Source: an uncultured Porphyromonadaceae bacterium
GTDB taxonomy: Bacteria > Bacteroidota > Bacteroidia > Bacteroidales > Muribaculaceae
Direction: 5' to 3'
Assembly: GCA_905202215.1 (NCBI GenBank)
Contig: CAJKRG010000057.1
Span: 1 to 18,989, forward strand
Length of the DNA: 18,989 bases
Within the stretch, counting starts at the first letter, position 1. Each line of letters begins with the position of its first letter. Shown piece after piece: positions 8,076 to 15,001 of the stretch. The position numbers and the translations under genes are program-made. The notes below the pieces were generated by a model, which did not search any database, was not told the DNA's origin, and saw only the letters and a program-made list of their open reading frames with translations.

Positions 8076-8901
8076 TTTGAGATGGTGTCTGTTGGAGGTT
8101 AGCAAGCTGGTCGCGGGCCGTGGCGAGCATGCGTTCATATTTTTCACGGTGGACCAGAGCCAGACGGCGAGCCTGCAATGCCGCGGAATATGCCGCACAC
8201 GATACGAGCTGTTTGCGCAGGGCCTGGGTCATTTTGACTTCTATCTTACCTTTCGATCCGAGGAGAGTACATTTTGAGGCGCCCCCGTGTGCTTCGAGCC
8301 ATGCTCCGACACCTTCGAGGTCCTCAGGAGTGAATGACGCAATCTCAGAGCCCTCGACTTTAAGAATGCGCGAGGGGGCAATAGAGGCGGATTCGGTGCT
8401 TTCGCCGCCATCGGCAAACTGAATGGCACGCAGTCCGATGGACCGACCCTGAACGTTGGCCACGATATAAAAATGCCCGTCGTCCGACACACGTGGCTGA
8501 ATACCGGTTGCCGTCATCACTTTGTCGGTGGCATCTTTAGGCAGATAGTAACCGTCGAGTCCCACATTACTGTCGACGTGTTTGAAACCACCCTCAATGT
8601 TCTGGACCCGGAGAGTCGCCTCGGCCAAAGCCTGGTCGCCGGCAGATATACTATCCATTGCGATTCCTTCCATGGCCTCCGCACGTACGGCAAGAGCCTC
8701 ACGACGTATTTCAGTCTGTCCTCGGTAACGGCTGTTGATAGTATCGAGGAGCTCTATGGCTTTCACAAAATCGCGGCCCGCGACCGCGGAACGGCTTTCA
8801 TCGAGAAGAGCGGCCGCGCCTTCGCGGTCGGCGTTTCCACATGCGGCAAGAGCAAGCATAAACGCTGCCGCACAAAGAGTCTTATTTATCGCGCTGAACA
8901 T
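8068..8901 (-). CDS. Predicted lipoprotein of unknown function
   Basis: I do not recognise a named family for this 277-residue protein. It has a clear lipoprotein signal: a basic N-terminus, a hydrophobic stretch and the lipobox L18-A-A-C21 ('LALAACGN'), so the mature protein should be acylated at C21. The next 80 residues are Ala/Glu/Arg-rich helices with a spacing like one or two TPR-type hairpins (for example 'RDFVKAIELLDTINSRYRGQ'). A mixed beta region of about 110-220 follows ('DDGHFYIVANVQGRSIGLRA', 'ASKCTLLGSKGKIEVKM'), then a long C-terminal helix, probably coiled coil ('HREKYERMLATARDQLANLQ'). It overlaps relA by 20 bp and rmlB by 8 bp, so its expression is tied to both. A role in the cell envelope is likely, nothing more specific. 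Confidence 0.8.
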   Translation of the reverse strand: MFSAINKTLCAAAFMLALAACGNADREGAAALLDESRSAVAGRDFVKAIELLDTINSRYRGQTEIRREALAVRAEAMEGIAMDSISAGDQALAEATLRVQNIEGGFKHVDSNVGLDGYYLPKDATDKVMTATGIQPRVSDDGHFYIVANVQGRSIGLRAIQFADGGESTESASIAPSRILKVEGSEIASFTPEDLEGVGAWLEAHGGASKCTLLGSKGKIEVKMTQALRKQLVSCAAYSAALQARRLALVHREKYERMLATARDQLANLQQTPSQNE

Positions 8902-11101
8902 TTTTAACGCCTTTAATAGTTTCTATTTTCTTTATAAGCCGATTGAGAGCCGTCACATCGGAAATACCGACGACAAGCACACCGGCAAAAAGTCCGTCGT
9001 GCGAATCAATCGAAATGCTTCGCAAAGATACGGATTTTTCTTTATTGATGATAGATGTGATATTGGTTACAATCCCTATGTCATCTTTTCCAACAACCCT
9101 CAAAGAAGCGGGAAACTGGGTGCCACCCTGCCCGCTCCAGCGGGTACGGATAATTCGATAGCCATAGCGTTGCCTGATATGGGCCGCATTGGGACAGTCC
9201 TCCCTATGGATCTTGATGACACCCTCCGCAGAAATGAAACCAAACACAGGGTCGCCGTAAATCGGATTACAGCATTTGGCGAGACGGTAATTTATTCCCT
9301 TGATATCGTCGCCGATAACTACCACATCGGTACTTTTATCGGTTGTAACGGCCTCCTCGGTTGCGGGAGGAAGAACATATGTGCTTGCCGACACACGTTC
9401 ACCGCCTTCATCTGCCTTCTGTTGCTTTTCGAGACAGGCAAGATAACACTCCACGACGTCGTTTACATCTATCTCCTCCGCGCCGACCGCGCTGTTGAAG
9501 GCAATCGCGTCGCGATAACCCATCTTGGCTATCGTACGCGACATCGTTGCTTCGTCCAGTTCTATCTTACGGTTGGCAAAACGGCGCTGAAGAAGCTCTT
9601 TACCGAGTTCTGCCGTGCGGTTTTCATTTTCCTTGAGTACTGCACGGATCTTCGACTTTGCTTTCGATGTAACGACAATCGACAACCAGTCGCGACTTGG
9701 TTCCTGACGCGGAGAAGTAAGAATTTCGACCGTATCGCCGCTTGCGAGACGATGGTTCAGTTTCCGGTTGCGCCCGTTGACCTTACCGCCAACACACTGC
9801 GTACCGACACGCGAATGTATATGAAACGCAAAATCGAGTACTGTAGCGCCCTGAGGTAATTTATATAGATCTCCTTTGGGAGTGAATACAAAAACTTCGT
9901 GTGAATAGACATCCATCTTGAAGTTTCTCATCAGCTCCATAGGCCCTGTCTCCGCAGCCTCGAGAATGTCGCGGACATTGTTCATCCATGCATCCAGACC
10001 GTTTTCACTTTTGATACCTTTGTACCGCCAGTGGGCTGCAAGACCTTTCTCGGCAATGATATCCATGCGATGTGTGCGTATCTGCACCTCCACCCAACGC
10101 TCTGACGGGCCGTAGACCGTAATGTGCAGACTCTCGTAGCCGTTGCTTTTTGGTATACTGATCCAGTCTTTCATTCGGCTCGGATTGGGCCTGTACATAT
10201 CGGTCACGATCGAATATGCGAGCCAGCACTCGGCTTTCTCTCGCTCCGGAGGACAGTCGATGACAATACGTATAGCGAAAAGGTCGAATATATCCTCTAT
10301 CGTATTATGCTGCTTCTTAAGCTTGTTCCATATGGAATAAATACTTTTTGTGCGGCCTTTTATCTCAAATTTCAAACCCTCGGCCTCAAGCTTGGCCTTA
10401 AGAGGAGCGATAAAATCGGCAATATACGCGTCGCGCCGCACTTTTGTCTCGTTAAGCTCATGGGCAATACGGCTATACATGTCGCGATTACTATATTTCA
10501 GCGACATATCCTCAAGCTCCGACTTTATGGCATAGAGACCGAGACGGTGGGCCAGCTGAGCATACAGATAGTTGGCCTCGTTAGCTGTCTCGCGCACGAG
10601 TTTTTCGGCCGGATGATGATTGATGGCCCGCATGAGAGTAAGACGGTCTACAATCATGATGATAATTACACGTATATCCTGCGCGAATGTGAGCAGAAGT
10701 TTACGGAAATTATCGCTCTCTACGGCAGCCGCCTTGCTATAGAGCGAGCCGACCTTTGCAAGACCGCGCACCATACGCGCGACATCGGCGCCCCACGATT
10801 TCTCGACCTTATCGTCGGTCAATGCACCGCTTCGGAAAAGCGGCGAGAGCAGAATGGCAAGCACCATGTTGCGGTCGGGATCGATACTCCGGCAAAGAGA
10901 TATGGCCGTATCGACAGCTGCAATCAAAGAGTTAAAGCCAAAACGGTCGCGACCCGGCAATAATGCTGGATCGGAGTCGGCATAAGCCTTGCGGACGGTG
11001 CGGAAATCGCCGTCGTGGAGAGCATGGCCCAGACAACGTGCCAGATACAGGCATTTCCCGGGAAACAACGCCCGCTCTTCTTTGTTGAAAAACTCTTCCA
11101 T
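8882..11101 (-). CDS. relA: RelA/SpoT-family (p)ppGpp synthetase with degenerate hydrolase domain
   Basis: This 739-residue long RSH protein has the full domain order: HD-hydrolase-like region (about 20-200), synthetase (about 240-365), TGS (about 396-462), a helical linker, a zinc-finger/CC-type region ('RLAKCCNPIYGD', C610/C611) and a C-terminal ACT/RRM domain (about 665-739). In the synthetase, 'GRTKSIYSIWNKLKK' (249-263), D273 in 'FDLFAIRIV', 'KDWISIPKSNGYESLH' and E338 in 'VEVQIRT' are intact. So it should make pppGpp/ppGpp from GTP/GDP and ATP on the ribosome. The hydrolase half lacks the His-Asp pair: where active enzymes read 'LLHDVVED', this one reads 'LLSPLFRSG' (84-92). 'ADRLHNMR' has become 'VDRLTLMR'. 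It is therefore probably a synthetase only, needing another enzyme for breakdown. It is the first gene of the nine-gene minus-strand operon. Confidence 0.92.
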   Translation of the reverse strand: MEEFFNKEERALFPGKCLYLARCLGHALHDGDFRTVRKAYADSDPALLPGRDRFGFNSLIAAVDTAISLCRSIDPDRNMVLAILLSPLFRSGALTDDKVEKSWGADVARMVRGLAKVGSLYSKAAAVESDNFRKLLLTFAQDIRVIIIMIVDRLTLMRAINHHPAEKLVRETANEANYLYAQLAHRLGLYAIKSELEDMSLKYSNRDMYSRIAHELNETKVRRDAYIADFIAPLKAKLEAEGLKFEIKGRTKSIYSIWNKLKKQHNTIEDIFDLFAIRIVIDCPPEREKAECWLAYSIVTDMYRPNPSRMKDWISIPKSNGYESLHITVYGPSERWVEVQIRTHRMDIIAEKGLAAHWRYKGIKSENGLDAWMNNVRDILEAAETGPMELMRNFKMDVYSHEVFVFTPKGDLYKLPQGATVLDFAFHIHSRVGTQCVGGKVNGRNRKLNHRLASGDTVEILTSPRQEPSRDWLSIVVTSKAKSKIRAVLKENENRTAELGKELLQRRFANRKIELDEATMSRTIAKMGYRDAIAFNSAVGAEEIDVNDVVECYLACLEKQQKADEGGERVSASTYVLPPATEEAVTTDKSTDVVVIGDDIKGINYRLAKCCNPIYGDPVFGFISAEGVIKIHREDCPNAAHIRQRYGYRIIRTRWSGQGGTQFPASLRVVGKDDIGIVTNITSIINKEKSVSLRSISIDSHDGLFAGVLVVGISDVTALNRLIKKIETIKGVKNVQRDK

Positions 11102-11127
11102 CGTACTCTATATTGGAAACTACGACC

Positions 11128-11135
11128 CAAAATTA
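11128..11135 (-). promoter_or_regulatory. -7 promoter element of the relA operon
   Basis: On the minus strand 11128-11135 reads TAATTTTG, a perfect TAnnTTTG box, 27 nt upstream of the relA start codon. No TTTG -33 element is seen at the expected 19-21 nt distance, so the call rests on the -7 box and its position. The implied leader is only about 20 nt. Confidence 0.5.
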
Positions 11136-11147
11136 CAAAAAAATGCG

Positions 11148-11155
11148 TATTTTTG
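11148..11155 (+). promoter_or_regulatory. -7 promoter element of the prfB operon
   Basis: TATTTTTG at 11148-11155 matches TAnnTTTG and lies 28 nt before the prfB ATG. It lies 12 nt from the oppositely oriented relA -7 box, so the two promoters diverge from the same 80-bp gap. No -33 TTTG is seen at the normal distance. Confidence 0.5.
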
Positions 11156-11183
11156 CAGTCTGAATTCGAAAAAAGACACAATA

Positions 11184-12303
11184 ATGATTACACAGGAACA
11201 ATTAAAAGAGACTTTTGAGCGTATGCTTGCGCTGAGGAGGTATCTTTGACATCGACGGAAAGAAAATAGCTGTCGAAGAAGAACAACTCCGCACAATGGC
11301 CGATGGATTCTGGGAGAATGCCGAGGCCGCACAGAAGCAGATGAAAAAAATCAAGGATCTGCAGAAATGGATTGCCGACTACACCCAGCTCGAAGGCGCA
11401 GTCGACGAAGTCAAACTTGCGCTCGAATTCTTCAAGGAAGAACTCGTGAGCGAGGAAGAAGTGGATCAAGCCTACTCCAAGGCCGTGAAACTGCTCGAAG
11501 AACTTGAGCTGCGCAACATGCTTCGCGGCGAAGGCGACATCATGAGCGCGGTTCTGAAAATCAACTCCGGCGCCGGAGGAACAGAGAGTCAGGACTGGGC
11601 TTCAATGCTTATGCGAATGTATCTGCGCTGGGCTGAAAAAAACGGTTACAAAACATCGATCGCCAATCTTCTCGAAGGTGACGAAGCCGGCATCAAGAGC
11701 TGTACCATCAATGTAGAGGGCGATTTCGCTTACGGATTCCTAAAAAGCGAAAACGGAGTGCATCGTCTCGTACGCGTATCGCCTTATAACGCCCAGGGCA
11801 AACGCATGACATCTTTTGCCTCGGTTTTTGTGACACCTCTTGTCGACGATACCATCGAAATCAAAGTTGAACCCGCACTTCTGTCGTGGGATACTTTCCG
11901 ATCGGGTGGTGCCGGCGGCCAGAACGTCAACAAGGTCGAATCGGGTGTACGTCTGCGATATCAGTTCACCGATCCATATACAGGAGAAAAAGAAGAGATC
12001 CTAATCGAGAACACCGAAACTCGCGACCAGCCTAAAAACAAGGAGAATGCACTTCGCCAACTCCGTTCAATACTTTATGCCAAAGAACTTGAGCATCGTA
12101 TGGCCGAACAGGCAAAAATCGAAGCCGGCAAAAAGAAAATTGAATGGGGATCACAGATACGAAGCTACGTTTTCGATGACCGCCGTGTCAAGGATCATCG
12201 CACCAATTTCCAGACATCGGACGTTGGCGGCGTGATGGATGGCGATCTCGACGGATTCATCAAGGCATATCTGATGGAATTCTCTGAAAAAGAAGCAGAA
12301 TAA
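11184..12303 (+). CDS. prfB: Peptide chain release factor 2, with programmed +1 frameshift
   Basis: RF2 recognises UGA and UAA and hydrolyses peptidyl-tRNA. The gene starts at ATG 11184-11186, reads 21 codons ('MITQEQLKETFERMLALRRYL') and meets an in-frame TGA at 11247-11249. Skipping T11247 shifts into the +1 frame, which continues from GAC 11248-11250 to TAA 12301-12303, giving 372 residues in total. The mechanism is encoded at the site (see separate entry). The catalytic GGQ motif is at 11914-11922 ('SGGAGGQNVNKVES'). The stop-codon recognition tripeptide is SPY (11779-11787), where E. coli RF2 has SPF; the conservative Phe-to-Tyr change is probably lineage-typical. An annotation starting at the internal ATG 11296 would lose about 37 residues. 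It is the first gene of a plus-strand set and is divergent from relA. Confidence 0.96.
11235..11250 (+). promoter_or_regulatory. prfB programmed +1 frameshift site
   Basis: The sequence AGGAGGTATCTTTGAC contains an SD-like AGGAGG (11235-11240), a 3-nt spacer, the slippery CTT codon and an in-frame TGA followed by C. This is nearly identical to the E. coli prfB site (AGGGGGTATCTTTGAC). When RF2 is scarce the ribosome pauses at TGA, slips from CTT to TTT and reads GAC, so RF2 controls its own synthesis. Confidence 0.96.
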
Positions 12304-13298
12304 TGACTTCAGCCGACAAGGCATATATAAACACCAGAATACGCCTGATCGTCAATCCGATATCCGGCACCGTCTCGAAACTGCGCATGATACCCAACAT
12401 AGCGCGGAAACTTGAGCGTGCCCGTATCGACTTCGAAATATGCTCCACCGAAGGCCCCGGCCACGCCACAGAACTGGCGGCCGAGGCCGCGCGGTGCGGC
12501 ACATTCGACGGCGTGCTTGCCTGCGGTGGCGACGGCACGGTCAACGAGGCTGCCTGCGGTCTCGTCGGCACCGACGTACCGCTCGGAATCATTCCTGCCG
12601 GTTCGGGCAACGGCCTCGCTCGCCATCTCGGCATACCAGTCGACATCGACAGATCTCTCCGAGTGATCGCCGAACGCAATATAATAGATGCCGACTACGG
12701 CATTGCCAATTCCACACCGTTTTTCTGCACATTCGGTGTTGGATTCGATGCGGCGGTAAGCGAACGCTTCGCACGTCAAAAACGCCGCGGAGTCATGATG
12801 TATCTGAAAAGTGCAATCGACGAGTACATTAAATTCAATCCTGAAGAATATGTGATAGAGGCCGAAGGTCAGATTCTTACCGAACGGGCTTTCCTCGTAG
12901 TATGCTGCAACGCCTCGCAATATGGCAACAATGCCTTCATTGCTCCGGATGCTTCGGTAACAGACGGAATGCTCGATCTTGCCATTGTTCATGCCGGGAA
13001 TCCATTCTCACATGCTCTTTTAGGTCTCGATCTCCTCACCGGATTCATAGGGAAGAATGCTCTTGTCGATATGATACGCGTAAAATCAGCATCCATTCAC
13101 AGACATAAATCGGGTGGAACGCATATCGACGGAGATCCGCGTCCAATGCCGGCCGACATACATATCAGTTGCGTTCCGTCGTCCATAAAACTTTTCGCCC
13201 CGACCAGCAATACCAGATTCAAGCCTCTCTTAACGCCAATGAGCCTATTTTTCAGAGACTGCGGTCTCACGGTAGCACATCTGTGGCGCAATAATTAG
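12303..13298 (+). CDS. Diacylglycerol/lipid kinase family protein (YegS/BmrU/DgkB type)
   Basis: This 331-residue protein has the diacylglycerol kinase catalytic fold. 'RLIVNPISGTVSK' (14-26) is the first nucleotide-binding strand, 'CGGDGTVNEAACG' (74-86) the GGDGTXNE signature, and 'GIIPAGSGNGLARHLGI' (95-111) the next conserved loop. A C-terminal beta-sandwich ends with 'HIDGDPRPMPADIHISCVPSS', the DGE-like block that usually carries a catalytic Asp. Members phosphorylate diacylglycerol, sphingoid bases or other lipids using ATP. The real substrate here is not visible; sphingolipid-related lipids are possible in Bacteroidota. Its ATG overlaps the prfB stop by one base (TAATG), so translation is coupled. 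The last 30 or so residues, after the conserved sandwich, look unconserved. Confidence 0.9.
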   Translation: MTSADKAYINTRIRLIVNPISGTVSKLRMIPNIARKLERARIDFEICSTEGPGHATELAAEAARCGTFDGVLACGGDGTVNEAACGLVGTDVPLGIIPAGSGNGLARHLGIPVDIDRSLRVIAERNIIDADYGIANSTPFFCTFGVGFDAAVSERFARQKRRGVMMYLKSAIDEYIKFNPEEYVIEAEGQILTERAFLVVCCNASQYGNNAFIAPDASVTDGMLDLAIVHAGNPFSHALLGLDLLTGFIGKNALVDMIRVKSASIHRHKSGGTHIDGDPRPMPADIHISCVPSSIKLFAPTSNTRFKPLLTPMSLFFRDCGLTVAHLWRNN

Positions 13299-13321
13299 TG
13301 TATCAGCCGCGTTAATAAGAT

Positions 13322-14041
13322 ATGAAAATCCGTCGGCTCATATTTCTGCTGCTTGGCATCTGCGCATTCGTACAGACTGCATTCACACGCGACTTCAATG
13401 ACAAAATACTCAATCGCCCCTATGCCGACAACCGGCAGTGGCATCTTGGTTTTTCAGTCGGAGTGTTTGCATCTGATCTGCGCCTTACACACAATGGCTT
13501 CATTACCGAAACAGGAGAAGAATGGCGCTTAGACCAGCCAGATTATCAGCCGGGATTCTGCGTAAACGGTCTTTTCGATCTCAGACTGAACAATTATTTT
13601 TCCGTGCGAGTCTCGCCCGGAATGTATTTCGGAAGCCGCGACATACGCATGCTCGAGCTTAACAGCGGAAAGACTGAACGCCAGAATATCAAATCGACAC
13701 TTGTCGTGCTTCCCGTAGAACTCAAATATGCCGCAATGCGATATCGCAATGCCAGGCCCTATCTTCTCGGAGGCATAATGCCCGCTTTTGACGTCGGCAA
13801 AAAACGAAACGACTTTCTAAAACTGAAATCGAGCGACTTCTTTCTGTCGGTCGGCTTCGGCTGCGACTTCTACCTTCCTTATTTCAAACTTAATCCGGAG
13901 ATAAAATTCTGTTTCGGTCTCGGCGACATACTTGAGCACGATCGACCTGACCTCGTCGATGATCCGGACAGAATGAAATTCACACAGTCGCTTGCCAAAG
14001 CAACCTCAAAAATGATAGTCCTCACATTCTACTTCGAATAA
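13322..14041 (+). CDS. PorT-family outer membrane beta-barrel protein
   Basis: This 239-residue protein has a signal peptide (basic 'MKIRR', then a hydrophobic stretch to about residue 20) and alternating amphipathic strands. It ends in Phe-Glu ('VLTFYFE'), as outer membrane barrels often do. Features recalled from the PorT/SprT family are an early Trp-His-Leu-Gly-Phe strand, 'PGFCVNGLFDLRLNNYFSVR' (from residue 78) and 'VVLPVELKYAAMRYRNARPY'. The C-terminal 'VGFGCDFYLPYFKLNPEIKF' also fits. In Porphyromonas gingivalis PorT is needed for type IX secretion. Homologues also occur in gut Bacteroidales lacking that system, where their role is unclear. No other T9SS gene is in the window, so function is left open. 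It sits 23 nt after the lipid kinase and 3 nt before the GIY-YIG gene. Confidence 0.7.
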   Translation: MKIRRLIFLLLGICAFVQTAFTRDFNDKILNRPYADNRQWHLGFSVGVFASDLRLTHNGFITETGEEWRLDQPDYQPGFCVNGLFDLRLNNYFSVRVSPGMYFGSRDIRMLELNSGKTERQNIKSTLVVLPVELKYAAMRYRNARPYLLGGIMPAFDVGKKRNDFLKLKSSDFFLSVGFGCDFYLPYFKLNPEIKFCFGLGDILEHDRPDLVDDPDRMKFTQSLAKATSKMIVLTFYFE

Positions 14042-14044
14042 AGC

Positions 14045-14887
14045 ATGGGCAAAGTAATAATCACTCATCTTGTCGACGGCGATCCGCAGGGCATTCGCAG
14101 CGTCTTCATCAGCAACAAAGTATGCAACATGCTTGTAATACCGAGAGCTAATGTGCAGGACGCATTCGACAATCCCGACATCGACCTGCAGACTCCGGCC
14201 TTCTACATACTTCTGGGCAGTCCTTCTGAAATGGAGGTTTCAAAGCCTGAAGCGTATATCGGCCAGACCGACAACATGCGCCAGCGGCTTAAGGAACATT
14301 TCAAGAGCAAGGAAAAAGAGTTCTGGCAATTCGCCCTTGTTTTCATAGCAAAAGACGGAAGCATAAACAAGGCCGACGTTCAATATCTCGAAGCCAAGGG
14401 AATAGCGCTCGCCACAAAGGCCCGACGCTATTCTATGAAGCCGAACAAAGTCAAACCCGTATTGCCCAATCTGCCGCCCCATCAGAGAGACGCCGCTCAG
14501 GAATTTTTCGACGACATACTCTTTCTGACTTCATTCTACGGATGTGATATTTTCAGAATCACGGCCAAATCACCCTCCAAGGTCGAAGGTGCCGAGGTAT
14601 TCTACTGCGGTGCCAAAGCCATTTACACAGCACGCGAAATCGTCGTACTCGAAGGAAGCGAAATTTCCGAAAAATCGACTCCTTCACTTAAGGACAAAGG
14701 ACGTCGCGACAAACTCGTAGCACAATTGACCAAACGTAAAAACGGACATCTCACACTCACTCTAAACAAAGCATTTACAAGTGTAAGCGCAGCCGCCAAG
14801 TTCGTGAGCGGCTACAGCGTCAACGGCTGGGATGCCTGGAAGGATAAGGACGGGAATTCGCTCAACTCGCTTTTTAGAAAATCATAA
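14045..14887 (+). CDS. GIY-YIG nuclease family protein with C-terminal DUF4357
   Basis: This 280-residue protein combines a divergent GIY-YIG domain with a C-terminal DUF4357-like segment. In the first, 'AFYILLG' (52-58) stands for the GIY strand and 'EAYIGQTDNMRQRLKEHF' (69-86) for the YIG strand and following helix, with R81 and H85. E116 in 'QYLEAKGI' is a likely metal-ligand Glu. The C-terminal part, 'AAKFVSGYSVNGWDAWKDKD' and 'GNSLNSLFRKS', has the Asn-Gly-Trp/Trp pattern of DUF4357. Proteins with this pair of domains are widespread and mostly uncharacterised; they are presumed DNA nucleases. A long first insertion between the two strands (59-68) departs from the canonical spacing. It lies 3 nt downstream of the PorT-like gene and 14 nt before a strong hairpin. 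Confidence 0.8.
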   Translation: MGKVIITHLVDGDPQGIRSVFISNKVCNMLVIPRANVQDAFDNPDIDLQTPAFYILLGSPSEMEVSKPEAYIGQTDNMRQRLKEHFKSKEKEFWQFALVFIAKDGSINKADVQYLEAKGIALATKARRYSMKPNKVKPVLPNLPPHQRDAAQEFFDDILFLTSFYGCDIFRITAKSPSKVEGAEVFYCGAKAIYTAREIVVLEGSEISEKSTPSLKDKGRRDKLVAQLTKRKNGHLTLTLNKAFTSVSAAAKFVSGYSVNGWDAWKDKDGNSLNSLFRKS

Positions 14888-14901
14888 GATACAATATATC
14901 A

Positions 14902-14943
14902 AAAGGAGGTCAGATTTAACAGATGTTAAATCTGACCTCCTTT
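14902..14943 (+). terminator. Perfect 19-bp inverted repeat, probable terminator or leader hairpin
   Basis: Arms AAAGGAGGTCAGATTTAAC (14902-14920) and its exact complement (14925-14943) enclose a 4-nt loop, AGAT. It lies just after the GIY-YIG stop and 59 nt before the sigma factor start. Only TTTG follows, not a long U-tract, so classical termination is uncertain. The left arm contains a full Shine-Dalgarno sequence and the right arm its complement, the same bases as the 16S rRNA 3' end. Confidence 0.6.
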
Positions 14944-14982
14944 GTCGTATCGGGGAACTTTAGCGACACGATTCCATACTAA
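14923..14982 (+). other. Possible 19-codon leader ORF upstream of the sigma factor
   Basis: ATG 14923-14925 opens in the loop of the hairpin and reads MLNLTSFVVSGNFSDTIPY to TAA 14980-14982. AGGAGG at 14904-14909 lies 13 nt upstream. It ends 19 nt before the sigma factor ATG. A frame this short can arise by chance, and I report it only because of the SD sequence and the position. Confidence 0.2.
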
Positions 14983-15001
14983 CTTAGCAAAAGAACTCCA
15001 A

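Noticed and set aside
7317..8102. 261-codon plus-strand frame opposite rmlB
   Set aside because: It is antisense to a well-supported dehydratase and has no domain features.
8076..8198. 41-residue N-terminal extension of RmlB
   Set aside because: RmlB normally begins just before the GGAGFIG motif; ATG 8075 gives a standard-length enzyme and the extension lies within the lipoprotein gene.
11296..12303. prfB as a 335-residue gene starting at the internal ATG
   Set aside because: The upstream 21-codon frame, AGGAGG and CTTTGAC site show that the true start is 11184 with a +1 shift.
14942..15001. 20-residue extension of the sigma factor from TTG 14942
   Set aside because: It begins within the hairpin and has no sigma region 2 similarity; the ATG at 15002 gives a normal ECF length.
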